Below are positions 32,473 through 40,079 of a stretch of 64,000 nt of DNA, in pieces; the first letter of the stretch is position 1, and each line of letters opens with the position of its first letter. The translations under genes were made by a program, and so were the position numbers. The notes below the pieces were generated by a model. That model had not been told where the DNA came from. It made no database searches and was given only the letters and a program-made list of their open reading frames with translations. The stretch covers positions 558,001 through 622,000 of the forward strand of contig NZ_CP017941.1 of assembly GCF_002764115.1 (NCBI RefSeq). The letters run 5' to 3'. This stretch comes from Phyllobacterium zundukense (GTDB taxonomy: Bacteria; Pseudomonadota; Alphaproteobacteria; Rhizobiales; Rhizobiaceae).

Positions 32473-34308
32473 ATGTTCGTCCAACCAATCGACTACATCC
32501 TCGCTGGCTGGTTTGTGCTGGCGGCCGTGAGCACGGCTTATGTTGCCTGGGATCAATTCCGCAACAATCCCGAGCCGGCTGTGATGAAGTGGGGCTTCAT
32601 TCTGGTTACGCTGTATCTCGGACCAGTGGGCCTTCTCCTCTACGTTCTCGCCGACAAGGAGCCGCGACCGGGCACGCACGAAGAGTTCATCCAACCGCTT
32701 TGGAAACAGGGTATCGGCAGCACCATCCACTGCGTCGCGGGCGACGCCACGGGCATCATCATCGCCGCCGTCATTACCGCCATGATCGGTTTCCCGATGT
32801 GGGTTGATATCATCATCGAGTATATTGCTGGTTTCGCCTTGGGTCTGTTCATCTTCCAGGCCCTGTTCATGAAGAACATGATGGGCGGCACATACTGGGA
32901 GAATGTCCGCAACTCCTTCATGCCGGAGTTCATTAGTATGAATGCCATGATGGCCGGAATGGCCCCGGTGATGGCTGTCCTGATGATGGGCCGCGACATG
33001 CGCGCCATGTGGCCAGGGGAACTCTTGTTCTGGGGCGTCATGGCCCTCGGCATCGGTGTTGGTTTCCTGACGGCCTATCCGTTCAACGTCTGGCTCGTTT
33101 CCAAGGGTCTCAAACATGGCCTGATGACCGAGCGGCAAGAACAGAAGCTGAAGCCCGAAGCAGCCCATGCCCACCATGCACCCGCGAAAGTGGGGGCGCA
33201 CGGAGGGCATGCAAACTCGAGGGAACATCACGGATCGTCGCATGAGAAGCATCAACAGGGCAGGGGCGGCGGCCACGGTACCCATGGCGGTGCATTGCCC
33301 CCAGCCTTCGCCCCGACACGGACCCAGGTTACGGCCGTCGCGACCTTTACCACCCTGATGCTTGTCGGCGGGTTTGCTTATCCGTTCACCAAGGTCAACA
33401 TGTATCTCACCGCGCATGAGGTCGGCGACGTGATTATGGCACCCGGAATGATCATGGATTTCGACACGCCGGCGGACTCCATGCGGGACATGGCGGCGAT
33501 AGATCCCCGTCTGACGGCCTTCAAAGCCGACGCGGCATCACAGGGTGGCCAGGTTCTGGAGCCCCGCCTGGAGAACGGGGTAAAAGTGTTCGATCTCGAA
33601 GCCTCGGTCATCCGTTGGTCGATCCTGCCGGGTGAAACGGTCGAGGCTTATGCCTACAACAATCAGGTGCCGGGACCGACATTACGCGTGACCGAAGGAG
33701 ATCGGGTTCGCATCAACGTGACCAACAAGCTTCCGGAAAGCACGACAGTGCACTGGCATGGCCTGATCCTGCCCAATGAAATGGACGGCCCCGCTGAAAT
33801 CACGCAAGAACCAATCCAGCCCGGCAAGACCTTCTCTTACGAATACACGGTCGGTCAGCACGGCACTTATTTCTATCACACCCATGAGCTGCAAGAATGG
33901 TTGAAGCGGGAATGGTTGACCTATCCGTCGATGCCGATGGAGGGCGGCCAGCCGAACTTCTTCACGATCAACGGCAAGGCTTTCCCCGCAACCGACACCG
34001 TCATGATGAAGGTCGGGCAGTTGCTGAAGGTCCGCTTCATCGGGTCTCACACTACAGCCATCCATCCGATGCACATTCATGGCGGGCCGTTTCAGGTGGC
34101 GGCGATCGATGGTGAAACGCTGCAGGACTCAGCCCGGTATATGGCGGACACCGTCAATGTTGCTCCCGGTCAACGGTACGATGTTCTCTGGAGGGCTCAA
34201 CGACCCGGCAAATGGCTTGTTCACTGCCACATCCCGCATCACACCACCAACAACAATGTCGAGACGAAGGGTGGCGGCGGGCTCATGCTCGTCGTTGAGG
34301 TGGAATAG
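32473..34308 (+). CDS. DUF4396-multicopper oxidase fusion, periplasmic Cu(I) oxidase
   Basis: 611 aa. Residues 1-225 are a polytopic DUF4396-like membrane part (YILAGWFVLAAVSTAYVAW, MMGRDMRAMWPGELLFWG). A His/Met-rich linker (HAHHAPAKVGAHGGHANSRE) leads to another helix and a multicopper oxidase domain with all four copper motifs: HWHG (about 426), YHTH (about 468), HPMHIHG (about 531) and HCHIPHH (about 583). After YHTH the chain goes straight to ELQEWLKREWLTYP; the usual GLYGAL-type stretch seems missing, suggesting an in-frame deletion. It would oxidise Cu(I) at the outer face of the inner membrane. Confidence 0.8.
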   Translation: MFVQPIDYILAGWFVLAAVSTAYVAWDQFRNNPEPAVMKWGFILVTLYLGPVGLLLYVLADKEPRPGTHEEFIQPLWKQGIGSTIHCVAGDATGIIIAAVITAMIGFPMWVDIIIEYIAGFALGLFIFQALFMKNMMGGTYWENVRNSFMPEFISMNAMMAGMAPVMAVLMMGRDMRAMWPGELLFWGVMALGIGVGFLTAYPFNVWLVSKGLKHGLMTERQEQKLKPEAAHAHHAPAKVGAHGGHANSREHHGSSHEKHQQGRGGGHGTHGGALPPAFAPTRTQVTAVATFTTLMLVGGFAYPFTKVNMYLTAHEVGDVIMAPGMIMDFDTPADSMRDMAAIDPRLTAFKADAASQGGQVLEPRLENGVKVFDLEASVIRWSILPGETVEAYAYNNQVPGPTLRVTEGDRVRINVTNKLPESTTVHWHGLILPNEMDGPAEITQEPIQPGKTFSYEYTVGQHGTYFYHTHELQEWLKREWLTYPSMPMEGGQPNFFTINGKAFPATDTVMMKVGQLLKVRFIGSHTTAIHPMHIHGGPFQVAAIDGETLQDSARYMADTVNVAPGQRYDVLWRAQRPGKWLVHCHIPHHTTNNNVETKGGGGLMLVVEVE

Positions 34309-34361
34309 CTCAAGATGTCACTAAGAGGTTGCCGCGAATGGTCCACATGCATTGGAGCGAG

Positions 34362-34931
34362 TCATCGCGGGGGGCGCAATCCAGTCAGTGTTACCGCGAC
34401 GAGCCGGCGGACTGCGGCCTTGCCCGGCAAGCTGCTGGCAGCTGTGAGGGCGTGGAGGCAGAAGCTCGCAAGTTCATCGGGCGCAACGTCATCCCGAAGA
34501 TCACCTTCCTTCGCGCCTTCGATCAACAGATCTCGGATGAAGTTGTTAAGCCGCTGCTGCGCACGGGCGACATGCGCGCCTTGATGCAGAAGTGCCGCGA
34601 GTTCGGTGCCGTGGTGCTCGTGGGAAATGAGCGCGAAAGCCTCGAGCACGGCTTCCAGTCGTTGACTGGCGTTGCCAGGTTGATCCCGGATTGCGGCAAG
34701 TTGTTCGAGGTGGCCGTTGACCTGGCGTTCGTGCCAGGCGATCAGGATCGCTTCGACATCCGAGAAGTATTTATACAGCGTCGCACGTCCGATGCCAGTC
34801 GCTTCGGCGATTTGCGACATCGTCACGGAGGCCAGCCCGTGCTCAGCCACCAGCGTCGCAGTGGTGTTCAGGGTCGCGTCTCGCACCGCGCGGCGGTGGG
34901 CCTTGATCGTCTCGTTCCACAGTTTCGGCAT
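34362..34931 (-). CDS. TetR/AcrR-family repressor in the copper island
   Basis: 189 aa. The N-terminal HTH is TLVAEHGLASVTMSQIAEAT, then GIGRATLYKYFSDVEAIL, a textbook TetR motif. The ligand domain is ordinary in size. It is divergent from 35058 onward; the gap holds two palindromes, one inside a promoter spacer, so it probably represses itself and the small membrane-protein/CopZ genes. The inducer is unknown. Confidence 0.85.
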   Translation of the reverse strand: MPKLWNETIKAHRRAVRDATLNTTATLVAEHGLASVTMSQIAEATGIGRATLYKYFSDVEAILIAWHERQVNGHLEQLAAIRDQPGNASQRLEAVLEAFALISHEHHGTELAALLHQGAHVARAQQRLNNFIRDLLIEGAKEGDLRDDVAPDELASFCLHALTAASSLPGKAAVRRLVAVTLTGLRPPR

Positions 34932-34958
34932 CGCTCAAATATACGTAGAGACGATGTG

Positions 34959-35009
34959 GTGTCAATCGAGACACTTCGACTTGATAAAGACAGATTGTCT
35001 TGATAAATT
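34959..35009 (+). promoter_or_regulatory. Promoter with embedded palindromic operators (TetR site)
   Basis: -35 TTGATA (34981-34986) and -10 TAAATT (35004-35009) are spaced 17 bp. The spacer contains the perfect palindrome AAGACA-GAT-TGTCTT (34987-35001). A second dyad GTGTC-N6-GACAC lies at 34959-34974. The placement fits repression by the divergent TetR protein. Confidence 0.6.
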
Positions 35010-35057
35010 GTCGCGGTCTAAAGGTTTTGACAACGACACGCGGCCAAGGAGACACAT

Positions 35058-35231
35058 ATGGCAAGCCCGCCTCCCGATGATCGTATGCCTCGATGGGTAA
35101 AAGTGTCGGCTGTCGTAGGGGGCCTTCTCACCCTGATGATTGTCATCATGTTGTTGCTGGGCCACGGACCCGGACGCCATATTGCTGGGATGTCGAACAG
35201 CTCTCCGGAATTGCTTGCGGCAGATTTTTGA
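35058..35231 (+). CDS. Small single-pass membrane protein (57 aa)
   Basis: Begins MASPPPDDRMPRWVKVS, has one helix (VVGGLLTLMIVIMLLLG) and a short tail GHGPGRHIAGMSNSS. It lies immediately downstream of the TetR-controlled promoter and 16 bp before the next membrane gene, so it is probably the first gene of that operon. Function unknown. GGAG is upstream of the ATG. Confidence 0.55.
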   Translation: MASPPPDDRMPRWVKVSAVVGGLLTLMIVIMLLLGHGPGRHIAGMSNSSPELLAADF

Positions 35232-35247
35232 TTGCGGGGAACGACGG

Positions 35248-35775
35248 ATGATCATGACACCCCGCCTCAGCAAGTTCGCACTAACCGTGCATGTCACGTT
35301 CTCGGTTTCCTTGCTTGGTGCGGTCGCCGGCTTCCTCGCTCTCGCTGTTGCCGGCCTGATCGGCCGGGATGCGCAAATCGTGCGTGGAGCCTATGTCGCG
35401 ATGGATGTGACCGCTTGGTACGTCATCGTGCCGTTGACCTTTGCCTCGCTAATAACCGGAATTATCCAGTCACTGGGCACAACTTGGGGATTGTTTCGGC
35501 ACTATTGGGTTGTGGCGAAACTCCTGCTAACGATCCTTGTCACGATCGTCTTGCTTCTGCAGATGGGGCTTATCAGCCACACGGCGAGGGTGGCTGCAGA
35601 GACGACATTGTCCAGTGCGGATCTCTTTGAGGCGAGGATTTCACTCGTGGCCCACGCCGCCGGCGGTCTGCTGGTGTTGCTTTTGCCAGTGGTGCTGTCG
35701 GTATACAAGCCGCGGGGCAGGACCAGGCACGGAGCGCGAAAGCAGCACGATCAGCTTGCACTGTCGAAGCCGTAG
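35248..35775 (+). CDS. DUF2269-like integral membrane protein
   Basis: 175 aa with four hydrophobic helices: LTVHVTFSVSLLGAVAGFLA, YVIVPLTFASLITGIIQSLG, VVAKLLLTILVTIVLLLQMG and HAAGGLLVLLLPVVLSVY. The conserved His in helix 1 and the TTWGLFRHYWVVAK loop suggest a small haem- or metal-linked membrane protein, as seen near copper genes; this is not certain. Start ATG 35248 follows GGGGA. Confidence 0.5.
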   Translation: MIMTPRLSKFALTVHVTFSVSLLGAVAGFLALAVAGLIGRDAQIVRGAYVAMDVTAWYVIVPLTFASLITGIIQSLGTTWGLFRHYWVVAKLLLTILVTIVLLLQMGLISHTARVAAETTLSSADLFEARISLVAHAAGGLLVLLLPVVLSVYKPRGRTRHGARKQHDQLALSKP

Positions 35776-35917
35776 ATCCAGCGTATCTGCTCGGGCGCGT
35801 CTCTCAACGCGTCCATTCTATAACGCATTCGTGATGAACTTCGCATTTGACCTTCCGGCGATTGGAAGGTGCATGCTTCTTTTCAGCAAGGATGCCGATC
35901 GTCAAAGGAGAATACAG

Positions 35918-36118
35918 ATGCTGAAGTTTACGGTCCCAGACATGAGCTGCGGACACTGTGTTGGTACGATAACCAAGGCCGTCAAAAGCGTCGATACAGA
36001 CGCTACCGTGACCGTCGATTTGACTGCCAAAACGGTGACAATCGAGACCGGGGAGGAGGCAGCGAGCATTTCTAAAGCCATCGAAGCCGCTGGATATCCG
36101 AACCAAACCGCCGGATAA
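35918..36118 (+). CDS. copZ: Cytosolic copper chaperone (HMA domain)
   Basis: 66-aa ferredoxin-like HMA protein with the Cu(I) site in MSCGHC (residues 9-14, MxCxxC) and typical strands AVKSVDTDATVTVDLTAKTV. It would carry Cu(I) to the P1B-ATPase encoded at 44839-47181, whose N-terminus lacks an HMA domain. AAAGGAG lies 7 bases before ATG. It sits between the membrane genes and a beta-propeller gene in one orientation. Confidence 0.88.
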   Translation: MLKFTVPDMSCGHCVGTITKAVKSVDTDATVTVDLTAKTVTIETGEEAASISKAIEAAGYPNQTAG

Positions 36119-36149
36119 TGTCGAAAGTAACCAGCCGGAGGAGCTACGG

Positions 36150-37028
36150 ATGCGATCAGGTTTGAAACGGCTAGCACAATTTTGCCTGAGCCTCACCTTT
36201 TTGATCGTTTTATCGACTCATGCTGATTTGGCCGTTGCCCAAGATATGCGTGCAGTTGACCTTAAGGAACATACCCACATCCACGGGCTAGCAGTTGACC
36301 GGAAGGATCCAAGCCAACTTTTGGTTGCGACCCATCACGGACTTTATCGTGTCGCGGTCGACGGGAATGCCAAGCTCATCTCCGTCGTTCAGGACTTTAT
36401 GGGCTTCACCCCAGACCCGTCTGAGCCCAACAGTCTTTTCGCCAGCGGCCATCCTGCTGGCGGCGGCAATCTCGGGTTCATCACTTCCACGGACAACGGC
36501 GAAACCTGGCAGCAGGTGTCGCCCGGTGTTGGCGGCCCGGTTGACTTTCACCAAATGACCGTCAGTCTCGCCGACCCGAAGGTTGTCTACGGTGCCTATG
36601 GTGTGCTGCAGATGAGCCGCGATGCCGGCAAAACCTGGTCCGAGGTCGGTCCCTTGCCCGACAATCTCATCGACATCGCCGCATCTGCCAAGGACTCGAA
36701 AACGCTATACGCTGCAACAGAATTCGGGTTCTCGGTCAGCAAGGACGAGGGCCGAACCTGGAAGGCAATTCTTGACGGTGCTCCTGTGAGTTTCGTCGAG
36801 GTGACAGGTGACGGAACCGCTTATGCCTTTATTCTTGGACGCGGCTTTGTGCGGTTTCACGAGGATAAACCAAAGCCCGAAACCGTCTCCAACGACTGGG
36901 GCAATCGTATTCCGCTGCACCTTGCCGTTGATCCGGCAAACGCAAAGCGGATGTTCGTTGCGACCCATAAAAGCGACATTCTTGTCAGCACTGATGGCGG
37001 CATCAAGTGGACGGTCCTGGGCGGCTAG
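36150..37028 (+). CDS. Secreted BNR/sortilin-like beta-propeller protein
   Basis: 292 aa: signal peptide (LSLTFLIVLSTHADLAVAQ), then propeller repeats with Asp-box signatures (STDNGETWQQV, SRDAGKTWSEVG, SKDEGRTWKAI, STDGGIKWTVLG). Similar exo-sialidase-like or F510_1955-type proteins occur in copper-resistance clusters, although the enzymatic assignment there is only by fold. It is followed 13 bp later by a cytochrome c gene. A function in metal tolerance is inferred. Confidence 0.7.
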   Translation: MRSGLKRLAQFCLSLTFLIVLSTHADLAVAQDMRAVDLKEHTHIHGLAVDRKDPSQLLVATHHGLYRVAVDGNAKLISVVQDFMGFTPDPSEPNSLFASGHPAGGGNLGFITSTDNGETWQQVSPGVGGPVDFHQMTVSLADPKVVYGAYGVLQMSRDAGKTWSEVGPLPDNLIDIAASAKDSKTLYAATEFGFSVSKDEGRTWKAILDGAPVSFVEVTGDGTAYAFILGRGFVRFHEDKPKPETVSNDWGNRIPLHLAVDPANAKRMFVATHKSDILVSTDGGIKWTVLGG

Positions 37029-37041
37029 GCAAACACGACCA

Positions 37042-37527
37042 ATGAGACGGCTCCCGCTTTTCTTGTTGGTTGCAAGCGCGGCGATGGCCGCTGTCATTGG
37101 CGGCTATGTGTTGTTGCCGAGCAGAGCGACCGGATTGCTTGATCCACACAACCGCATGCTCGTCGCCCGAGGGGAAGGCCTTTATCTTGCCCAATGCGCT
37201 GCATGCCATGGACGCCATCTTGAAGGCCAGCCGAACTGGCGTGGCGTCGATGCTGACGGTTACCTGCCGGCTCCCCCGCATGATAAAACCGGGCACACCT
37301 GGCACCACCCGGACCAACTGCTGTTCAACATTGTCAAACTTGGAACAGCAAAGGCAGCCAATCTGAAGGACTACAAGACCAGGATGGCAGCCTTCGAGAA
37401 TACCTTGAGCGATGACGACATCATTGCTGTCTTATCCTACATCAAGTCCCAGTGGCCCGAAGACATGCAAATCAGGCACGACAAGCTGAACCAGGCCTAC
37501 GAGCTGAAGGACAAAGCAGCAAAATGA
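37042..37527 (+). CDS. Membrane-anchored class I cytochrome c
   Basis: 161 aa with an N-terminal signal anchor (LFLLVASAAMAAVIGGYVLL) and a class I haem domain (CAACHGRHLEGQPNW near 55; the distal Met is probably in KTRMAAFENTLSDDD). It would pass electrons in the periplasm. The start ATG 37042 lies 13 bp after the beta-propeller gene. It pairs naturally with the copper oxidases nearby. Confidence 0.8.
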   Translation: MRRLPLFLLVASAAMAAVIGGYVLLPSRATGLLDPHNRMLVARGEGLYLAQCAACHGRHLEGQPNWRGVDADGYLPAPPHDKTGHTWHHPDQLLFNIVKLGTAKAANLKDYKTRMAAFENTLSDDDIIAVLSYIKSQWPEDMQIRHDKLNQAYELKDKAAK

Positions 37528-37731
37528 GGAGTGGGTCGAGGGCCATTCGAAATCCAATCATAAGCTCGACCCAATCTGCTCCCGCCAATTTCCGTCAACC
37601 TTTGCGGCATCGGCGAATTCGTGCCAACGTGAAACGGCTCCTGTCACCGCGCCAACACGACATTTCCTTAAATCCATCAAATTCCAGTGAGTGGCTGGTC
37701 ACGAACGGCCGCCTGTGACACATTCGGGCCA

Positions 37732-38103
37732 ATGACGAGACACTCCGCCATCCGTACTTTCATGTTTGCTTTCGCATTGCTCGGGCTTCTGCTCGGGCCG
37801 GTGGCTGTCTCCATGAGCGGTGCGGCAATGGCCGACCAGACCATGTCCGGCATGGGCAACATGGCGGACATGGCAAGCATGCCTGACGACATGCCATGCT
37901 GCCCCGAGAAACAGGCCAAAGTCCCCGACTGCGCGAAGGGCTGTCCGCTGAACGTTTTATGCCTCTCAGGACTTGCGAGCCTCTCGTCGGCACCCCTGAA
38001 TGCATTTTCGTTCCCATTGCAAAAGGATTTGTTCCATCCTCTCGCCACGGAAGTTCTTGCTTCGTGGGCAGGCGATCCTCCGCACAGACCACCCAGCATC
38101 TGA
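37732..38103 (+). CDS. Small exported Met/Cys-rich protein
   Basis: 123 aa: signal-like helix (MFAFALLGLLLGPVAVSMSG), a Met-rich stretch (MSGMGNMADMASMPDDMPCC), then Cys pairs (PEKQAKVPDCAKGCPLNVLC). Such a pattern suggests a copper/silver ligand protein in the periplasm. It precedes the FixH/CusBA genes in the same direction. A GTG 45 bases upstream is an alternative start. No named family. Confidence 0.5.
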   Translation: MTRHSAIRTFMFAFALLGLLLGPVAVSMSGAAMADQTMSGMGNMADMASMPDDMPCCPEKQAKVPDCAKGCPLNVLCLSGLASLSSAPLNAFSFPLQKDLFHPLATEVLASWAGDPPHRPPSI

Positions 38104-38226
38104 TTGTCATCGGCGCTTGAGCGCCAACTAACCGTACGGCGGAAGCCGTCGGTGAAAACTGCGTGGCCTTTGCCGCGTTGATTGCCGTACGCGAAACACG
38201 GCTGATGATTATCGGAAACTGGAAAT

Positions 38227-38622
38227 ATGACAAATATCGGTAGACTCATCGCGGGCCTGGCGCTCGCTTCCATCCTCGCATCCTCACCCATGGCGTATGC
38301 CGCACCTTCTGACTATGAATTCCAGCTGGTTCAGCCGGAAGCGAAGAGCGGTGAAGCGATCCTTGACGTCCGTCTTGTCGACAAGCGATCCGGCAGGTCA
38401 GTGCCGGACGCGGTGATCTTCGCCAAACGCATCGACATGGCACCGGACGGGATGGAAATGATGACCGCTCCTATCGAGGAGTTGCCCTCGACCGAACCCG
38501 GCATCTATCGGTTCAAGGCGCAGATCAGCATGGCTGGCGGCTGGCGGTTGTCACTCGGCGCGAAAGTGCAGGGTGAGGCCGGAACGGTCGAAAACAAGCT
38601 GGTGCTTCAGGCCACACAATGA
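38227..38622 (+). CDS. FixH/YtkA-like exported protein
   Basis: 131 aa with a signal peptide (LIAGLALASILASSPMAYAA) and a single Ig-like domain (AILDVRLVDKRSGRSVPDAV, EPGIYRFKAQISMAGGWRLS, then LGAKV), the FixH/YtkA fold found beside heavy-metal RND systems. It overlaps cusB by ATGA, so it is part of the cusBA transcript. It may act as a periplasmic metal-binding accessory; the role is inferred. Confidence 0.7.
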   Translation: MTNIGRLIAGLALASILASSPMAYAAPSDYEFQLVQPEAKSGEAILDVRLVDKRSGRSVPDAVIFAKRIDMAPDGMEMMTAPIEELPSTEPGIYRFKAQISMAGGWRLSLGAKVQGEAGTVENKLVLQATQ

Positions 38623-40079
38623 GCATCCGGATCACTTCGGTGTTCCTCACCCTCGTCGCCATATCGGCGGCGGGGGCAGGGGGTTATTACGCCGGCAGCA
38701 ACGGATTTCGCGTGGAGGGGTTGGCATTCTCCGGCCCGGCGACGTCCAAGCCTGCATCTGCCAGCGCAACCGGTCCGGTGATCTATTACCGCGACCCGGA
38801 CGGTAAACCGTTCTATGCGGCGAGTCCTCGCAAGACGGCGGAGGGGCGCGATTTTCTGCCTGTCCTTGCCAGCGAAGATCTCAACTTCGACGACCAGGCT
38901 TCGTTGAAGGAAAAGCCGTCCGCTACTGGCGCAGAACCCTCGGCAGCGTCCGCAAGGAAGATCCTGTACTACCGCAATCCGATGGGGCTGCCCGATACAT
39001 CGCCCGTGCCGAAGAAGGATTCGATGGGGATGGATTATCTCCCCGTTTACGATGGCGAGGACAGTGACGACGGAACCCTGAAGATCAGTCTCGGCAAGAT
39101 GCAGCGCACGGGCGTGCGTTCCGAGCGAGCTGCAAGCAGGGTGTTGTCGGTACCCGTGCGGGCGTCGGGCACGATCCAACTCGACGAACGCAGGATTTCG
39201 GTTGTTGCCACGCGGTCCGACGCCTTCATCGAGAAGGTGTCCGATGTCACCACGGGAGACAAGGTTGCGAAGGGGCAGGATCTGGTCCGCCTCTATTCAC
39301 CCGACATCGCGACGGCGGGAGCACAATATGTCACCGAACTCAGTGATCCGGAGCGCAGGTCTGTCCTGGGCGGTGCCCGGCAACGGCTCGAGAACCTCGG
39401 GGCACCTGCTGACCTGATCAAGGAAATCGAGCGCACACGCAAGGTTCCGCTGGCCGTAACCTGGACTGCTTCGCAGGACGGGATCGTGCTTGAGCGCAAC
39501 GCCATCGACGGCATGAAGGCGGCGCCCGGTGACGTTCTCTTCCGCATTGCCGACGTTTCGACGGTCTGGGCACTGGCAGACATAGCCGAACGCGATCTGC
39601 CCAGAATCGCACCCGGCCAGGACGTGGCGGTGCGGGTGCGGGGCTTCGATGACCGGTTGTTTGCAGGCAAGGTCTCGCTCATCTATCCGCAGGTCAACAA
39701 GGAGACCCGCACGACGCGCGTACGGGTGGAACTGGCGAACCCCGACGGCATCCTGCGGCCGGACATGTATGTCGAAGCCGAGATTGCAACCGGAACCGAA
39801 ATGCCTGTCACAGCCGTACCTGCAAGTGCGGTGATTGACAGCGGCACCCGCCAGGTCGTGCTGATCGACAAGGGCGAGGGCCGCTTCGAACCACGTGTGG
39901 TGACGGTTGGGCGCAGAGGCACGGATTATGTCGAAATCCGCGAAGGGATCGCCCCCGGCGACGACGTTGTGGTCGCGGCCAACTTCCTGATTGACGCCGA
40001 AAGCAATCTCAAGGCGGCTTTGCGCGGGTTAAGTTCGGATGCCCAGAAACCGGACCAGCCAAAGGAGAAGCCGTTATGA
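38619..40079 (+). CDS. cusB: CusB-type periplasmic adaptor of heavy-metal RND efflux
   Basis: 486 aa with an N-terminal membrane segment and two heavy-metal-binding repeats (ILYYRNPMGLPDTSPVPKKD, then SMGMDYLPVY; and VIYYRDPDGKPFYAASPRKT), followed by the hairpin, lipoyl and barrel domains (LVRLYSPDIATAGAQYVTEL, VLFRIADVSTVWALADIAER, LRPDMYVEAEI). It links CusA to the outer-membrane channel. It overlaps both neighbours (fixH-like and cusA) by ATGA. Confidence 0.9.
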   Translation: MSIRITSVFLTLVAISAAGAGGYYAGSNGFRVEGLAFSGPATSKPASASATGPVIYYRDPDGKPFYAASPRKTAEGRDFLPVLASEDLNFDDQASLKEKPSATGAEPSAASARKILYYRNPMGLPDTSPVPKKDSMGMDYLPVYDGEDSDDGTLKISLGKMQRTGVRSERAASRVLSVPVRASGTIQLDERRISVVATRSDAFIEKVSDVTTGDKVAKGQDLVRLYSPDIATAGAQYVTELSDPERRSVLGGARQRLENLGAPADLIKEIERTRKVPLAVTWTASQDGIVLERNAIDGMKAAPGDVLFRIADVSTVWALADIAERDLPRIAPGQDVAVRVRGFDDRLFAGKVSLIYPQVNKETRTTRVRVELANPDGILRPDMYVEAEIATGTEMPVTAVPASAVIDSGTRQVVLIDKGEGRFEPRVVTVGRRGTDYVEIREGIAPGDDVVVAANFLIDAESNLKAALRGLSSDAQKPDQPKEKPL

